Shown: positions 15,757 to 18,043 of the stretch, piece by piece
Numbering within the stretch: position 1 is the stretch's first letter
How the letters are laid out: every line of letters begins with the position of its first letter
Assembly (NCBI GenBank): GCA_944381295.1
Contig: CALWKP010000097.1
Coordinates: 1-18,043, forward strand
Length of the DNA: 18,043 nucleotides
DNA from: an uncultured Clostridia bacterium
GTDB taxonomy: Bacteria; Bacillota; Clostridia; Oscillospirales; Acutalibacteraceae
Reading direction: 5' to 3'
Notes under the pieces: generated by a model
Told to the model about the DNA's origin: nothing
What the model saw: the letters and a program-made list of their open reading frames with translations, nothing else
Database searches by the model: none
Made by a program: the position numbers and the translations under genes

Positions 15757-16352
15757 AAAGTGTGTTCAATAAAGATTTTCAGACCGATGCCAATCAGCAC
15801 AAGTCCGCCGATGATTTCTGCTTTTGAAGAGCAGAGAGAACCGAATTTTTTTCCGATATAGACACCGCAGAAGCAAAGCAAAAAAGTCACTAAAGCAATC
15901 AGAAGAACGGAAAAAATCATCAGCGAAACAGTAGAAGCGCCCACAGCGGAAGGTAGAAGGATTCCGGTAGCAAGGGCATCGATACTGGTAGCAACAGCGA
16001 GAGTAAAGAGAGTTTTCCAGGTAAGGCCGTCACGGAGAGGAGCTTCTTCATTTTCTTTGGATTTTTTGCGGGATTCTCGGATCATTTGAACACCAAGGTA
16101 TCCCAAAAGGATTAAGGCGATCCAATGGTCGATATTGGTGATAAAACTTGCGCCTGCGGTCCCAATCAACCAGCCGATGAAGGGCATGAATCCTTGGAAC
16201 AACCCGAACGCGGCAGCAATTTTAATAGCGAACGAAATGGTAATCTTACGGGTAACTGCTCCGTTGGTAATGGATACCGCTAAAGCGTCCATCGACAGGC
16301 CTACTGCAATACCGATTAAAGAAATATAGTCGATACTTAGAAGAAAATCCAT
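15747..16352 (-). CDS. mntP: Manganese efflux pump MntP
   Basis: Inner-membrane exporter that removes excess Mn2+, 201 residues, as usual. Six hydrophobic segments form two related halves, each with the conserved acidic motif: GLSMDALAVS with D22 in the first and ATSIDALATG with D125 in the second. The C-terminus has the GGLVLIGIGLKI helix. The start at 16352 is preceded by AGAAGGGGC. TATAAT on the minus strand (16390-16395) is a likely -10. I looked for the manganese yybP-ykoY riboswitch that precedes many such genes and did not see one in the short leader. The gene ends inside the last codons of the convergent WYL regulator. Confidence 0.95.
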   Translation of the reverse strand: MDFLLSIDYISLIGIAVGLSMDALAVSITNGAVTRKITISFAIKIAAAFGLFQGFMPFIGWLIGTAGASFITNIDHWIALILLGYLGVQMIRESRKKSKENEEAPLRDGLTWKTLFTLAVATSIDALATGILLPSAVGASTVSLMIFSVLLIALVTFLLCFCGVYIGKKFGSLCSSKAEIIGGLVLIGIGLKIFIEHTFYA

Positions 16353-16389
16353 AAAAAGAGCCCCTTCTCAAAATAGTCTTAACCTTTTT

Positions 16390-16395
16390 ATTATA
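16390..16395 (-). promoter_or_regulatory. Probable -10 box for mntP
   Basis: A perfect TATAAT on the minus strand, 37 bases upstream of the mntP start. No convincing -35 lies 16-18 bases further upstream in the AT-rich stretch. The remaining gap up to 16578 contains no recognisable gene. Confidence 0.45.
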
Positions 16396-16578
16396 CTACA
16401 ATAAAATTGAATTAAATTTCTAATATAAACTAATAAAAGAAAGATATCATAAAGTTTCTTTTTTCGGTAGTGGTATTCGGTGCGGAATCTTAAGAATGAT
16501 TTCCTACCAACGACAACCCTTCCATAAATGAGATGCAAAAGGTATGAAGTTCCATAAAATCTGCTGGAGGGACAGAAA

Positions 16579-16989
16579 ATGACAGTTTCAACCATAAAGG
16601 CGACAATTCACAGTGAGATTGACTGCGTATGGAAAGTTGTTTTGGCCATTGAAAATTACAATTGGCGTAGCGATTTGAGCAAAACGGAAAGGATTAACGA
16701 AAAGAGATTTCTGGAATACAGCAAAAAAGGCTATCCTACCGCTTTTACGATAACGGCTTCAGAACCGTATCGCCGTTGGGAATTTGATATGGAGAACAGC
16801 AGCCTGACTGGCCATTGGGCTGGAATTTTTACTGCGAAAGGGGAAGAAACTGAAATCGTTTTTACGGAATGTGTCAGAGCAAAGAAATTCTTTTTACGGC
16901 CTTTTTTGAAGTATTATTTGAAAAAACAACAAATGCAGTTTGTTTCGGATTTAGAAAAGCAATGCCGTAAAATTTCAGGGACTCTCTAA
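16579..16989 (+). CDS. SRPBCC (START-like) family protein
   Basis: A small cytosolic protein of 136 residues with the pattern of the SRPBCC/polyketide cyclase fold: an N-terminal strand (MTVSTIKATIHSEIDCVWKV), a helix beginning with the typical V-W pair, central strands (AFTITASEPYRRWEFDME, then TGHWAGIFTAKGEETEIVFT) and a long C-terminal helix (KYYLKKQQMQFVSDLEKQC). Members bind hydrophobic ligands or act as accessory factors; the ligand here is unknown. GGAGGG lies 7-8 bases before the ATG. It stands alone between mntP, which is divergent, and hisH, and no clear terminator separates it from hisH. Confidence 0.85.
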   Translation: MTVSTIKATIHSEIDCVWKVVLAIENYNWRSDLSKTERINEKRFLEYSKKGYPTAFTITASEPYRRWEFDMENSSLTGHWAGIFTAKGEETEIVFTECVRAKKFFLRPFLKYYLKKQQMQFVSDLEKQCRKISGTL

Positions 16990-17081
16990 TGAAGCAACAA
17001 AAACTCAGAAGACTGGCGTTTTTAGATAGCGCAGAGTTGTCAACATGTTTTCTGTGGAGCTGTTCTTTCTGAAAGCTTTTC

Positions 17082-17111
17082 TTGACTTCAATTGTAGTAA
17101 CGTGTTATCCT
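17082..17111 (+). promoter_or_regulatory. Promoter of the hisH-hisF operon
   Basis: TTGACT (17082-17087) and TATCCT (17106-17111) are separated by 18 bases, a fair sigma-A type promoter ending about 45 bases before hisH. No T-box or his leader peptide is evident in the short leader. Confidence 0.6.
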
Positions 17112-17156
17112 ATTCCTGTGTGAATACTATCCCGAAAAGGCAGAGGGGGAAGACCA

Positions 17157-17765
17157 TTGATCGCAATTATTGACTATGGTGCGGGAAATTTGCAAAGCGT
17201 TGAAAAAGCGTTTCGTTATATTGGCTGTGAAGTGCAGGTTGTTACGAACAGCGATGAACTGCGGAAGGCTGATGCAGCAGTGTTGCCTGGGGTAGGGGCC
17301 TTTGGAGATTCGATGGAATCGCTGAGACAATCCGGTTTAGTAGAGCCGGTAAAAGAGTTTGTTTCCTCAGGAAAGCCTTTTTTGGGGATTTGCCTGGGGC
17401 TTCAGCTTTTGTTTGAAGAGAGCGAAGAATCCCCTGGTGTACCAGGAATTGGAATTTTGCGCGGAAAAATCCGGAAAATCCCTGCGGATACAGGATTGAA
17501 AATCCCACATATTGGATGGAATTCCTTGGAAATTTGTAAACCCGGAGGGATTTTCCAAGGTCTTCCAGAAAATCCGTATGTTTATTTTGTACATTCCTAT
17601 TACTTGAAAGCGGAGGACAGCGAAGTTGTTTCCGCTCAGACGGATTATGGTGTGAAAATTGATGCAGCGGTATGGAAAGATAATTTGTTTGCAGCGCAGT
17701 TCCATCCGGAAAAAAGTGGAGAAGTCGGCTTGCAAATGCTGCGTAATTTTGCCGGTATGATTTGA
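17157..17765 (+). CDS. hisH: Imidazole glycerol phosphate synthase subunit HisH (glutaminase)
   Basis: Releases ammonia from glutamine and passes it to HisF for histidine synthesis, in the cytosol. Length is 202 residues, as usual. It starts with MIAIIDYGAGNLQSVEKAF. The class I amidotransferase nucleophile is in LGICLGLQLL (C79), and H183 and E185 lie in QFHPEKSGEVG, so the catalytic triad is complete. The start codon is TTG at 17157, with AGAGGGGGA just before it; no ATG fits. hisF begins 14 bases after the stop, in the same operon. The promoter lies directly upstream of hisH, so if other his genes exist they are downstream of the window or elsewhere. Confidence 0.96.
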   Translation: MIAIIDYGAGNLQSVEKAFRYIGCEVQVVTNSDELRKADAAVLPGVGAFGDSMESLRQSGLVEPVKEFVSSGKPFLGICLGLQLLFEESEESPGVPGIGILRGKIRKIPADTGLKIPHIGWNSLEICKPGGIFQGLPENPYVYFVHSYYLKAEDSEVVSAQTDYGVKIDAAVWKDNLFAAQFHPEKSGEVGLQMLRNFAGMI

Positions 17766-17779
17766 ACGGAGGGGCTGCT

Positions 17780-18043
17780 ATGTATGCAAAAAGAATCATT
17801 CCCTGCCTGGATGTCAACCGGGGCAGGGTGGTAAAGGGAACATCGTTTGTCAATCTGCGGGATGCAGGAGATCCGGTAGAAGCTGCTTCTGTTTATAATG
17901 CGCAAGGAGCGGACGAATTGGTGTTACTGGATATTACGGCGTCTGCGGAAGATCGGGGAACGATCGTTCAGATCGTCAGCCATGTGGCCGACCGTATTTT
18001 TATTCCATTTACGGCAGGAGGAGGAATCCGAACAGTAGATTAT
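17780..18043 (+). CDS. hisF: Imidazole glycerol phosphate synthase subunit HisF (3'-partial)
   Basis: The cyclase partner of HisH, a TIM barrel that uses the ammonia to make imidazole glycerol phosphate and AICAR. Only the first 88 codons are in the window. They read MYAKRIIPCLDVNRGRVVKG, with the catalytic Asp 11 in PCLDV. DELVLLDITAS follows at about residues 45-55, then a phosphate-binding loop (FTAGGGIRT). CGGAGGGG lies about 5 bases before the ATG at 17780. The gene runs off the right edge. No frameshift is seen in the visible part. Confidence 0.95.
   Translation, partial: MYAKRIIPCLDVNRGRVVKGTSFVNLRDAGDPVEAASVYNAQGADELVLLDITASAEDRGTIVQIVSHVADRIFIPFTAGGGIRTVDY

Noticed and set aside
16353..16578. 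Manganese (yybP-ykoY) riboswitch before mntP
   Set aside because: The leader after the likely promoter is only about 30 bases and shows no matching conserved stems.
16368..16595. 75-codon minus-strand frame upstream of mntP
   Set aside because: It overlaps the mntP promoter and the SRPBCC start and resembles no protein family.
16990..17060. Hairpin AACTC...GAGTT after the SRPBCC gene as a terminator
   Set aside because: Only five base pairs with a 24-base loop, and the T-run is inside the loop.

Overview
The window looks like chromosomal DNA of a Gram-positive, probably anaerobic Clostridia-type Firmicute. This is inferred from strong AGGAGG-type ribosome binding sites, TTG starts, short hairpin terminators, an LplB/LplC/LplA-type oligosaccharide ABC transporter, a Crp/Fnr-ferredoxin-cupin cluster and a heterodimeric ABC exporter. 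No rRNA, tRNA, CRISPR array or transposase gene was found, so genus-level placement is not possible from this sequence alone.

Layout, left to right. (1) About 1-3140: end of a sugar ABC importer operon with two membrane permeases and a lipoprotein solute-binding protein. Two separate one-base losses in homopolymer runs disturb it: one just after the proper start of the second permease, and one that splits the binding protein into two frames. (2) 3139-3540: a non-coding gap holding a segment that can fold as a three-way junction (3283-3405). (3) 3541-5528: an ADP-ribosylglycohydrolase (DraG) family enzyme followed 20 bases later by a UroD/MtaA-family protein that carries an H-x-C...C zinc-type signature. 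(4) 5550-7381: a Crp/Fnr regulator divergent from a ferredoxin-like protein and a small cupin. A perfect 16-bp palindrome sits between them, centred at about -41.5 of the forward promoter. (5) 7587-10748 (minus strand): a large fusion of an endonuclease Q-like PHP nuclease with a UvrD/PcrA helicase. It has two sliding-clamp-binding-like peptides, one at the end of each half. Upstream is a repeat-bearing, non-coding gap. (6) 11131-14618: both halves of a heterodimeric ABC exporter with one degenerate ATP site. (7) 14749-16352: a WYL-domain regulator convergent and overlapping with the manganese exporter mntP. (8) 16579-18043: a small SRPBCC protein, then hisH and the start of hisF, with a promoter just before hisH.

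Most genes are housekeeping or common accessory functions. The parts that deserve attention are the EndoQ-helicase fusion (a one-protein candidate for deaminated-base repair coupled to unwinding and to the replication clamp), the DraG/UroD-like pair beside a decaying or mis-sequenced importer, the Crp/Fnr operator geometry, and two structured or repeated intergenic segments.
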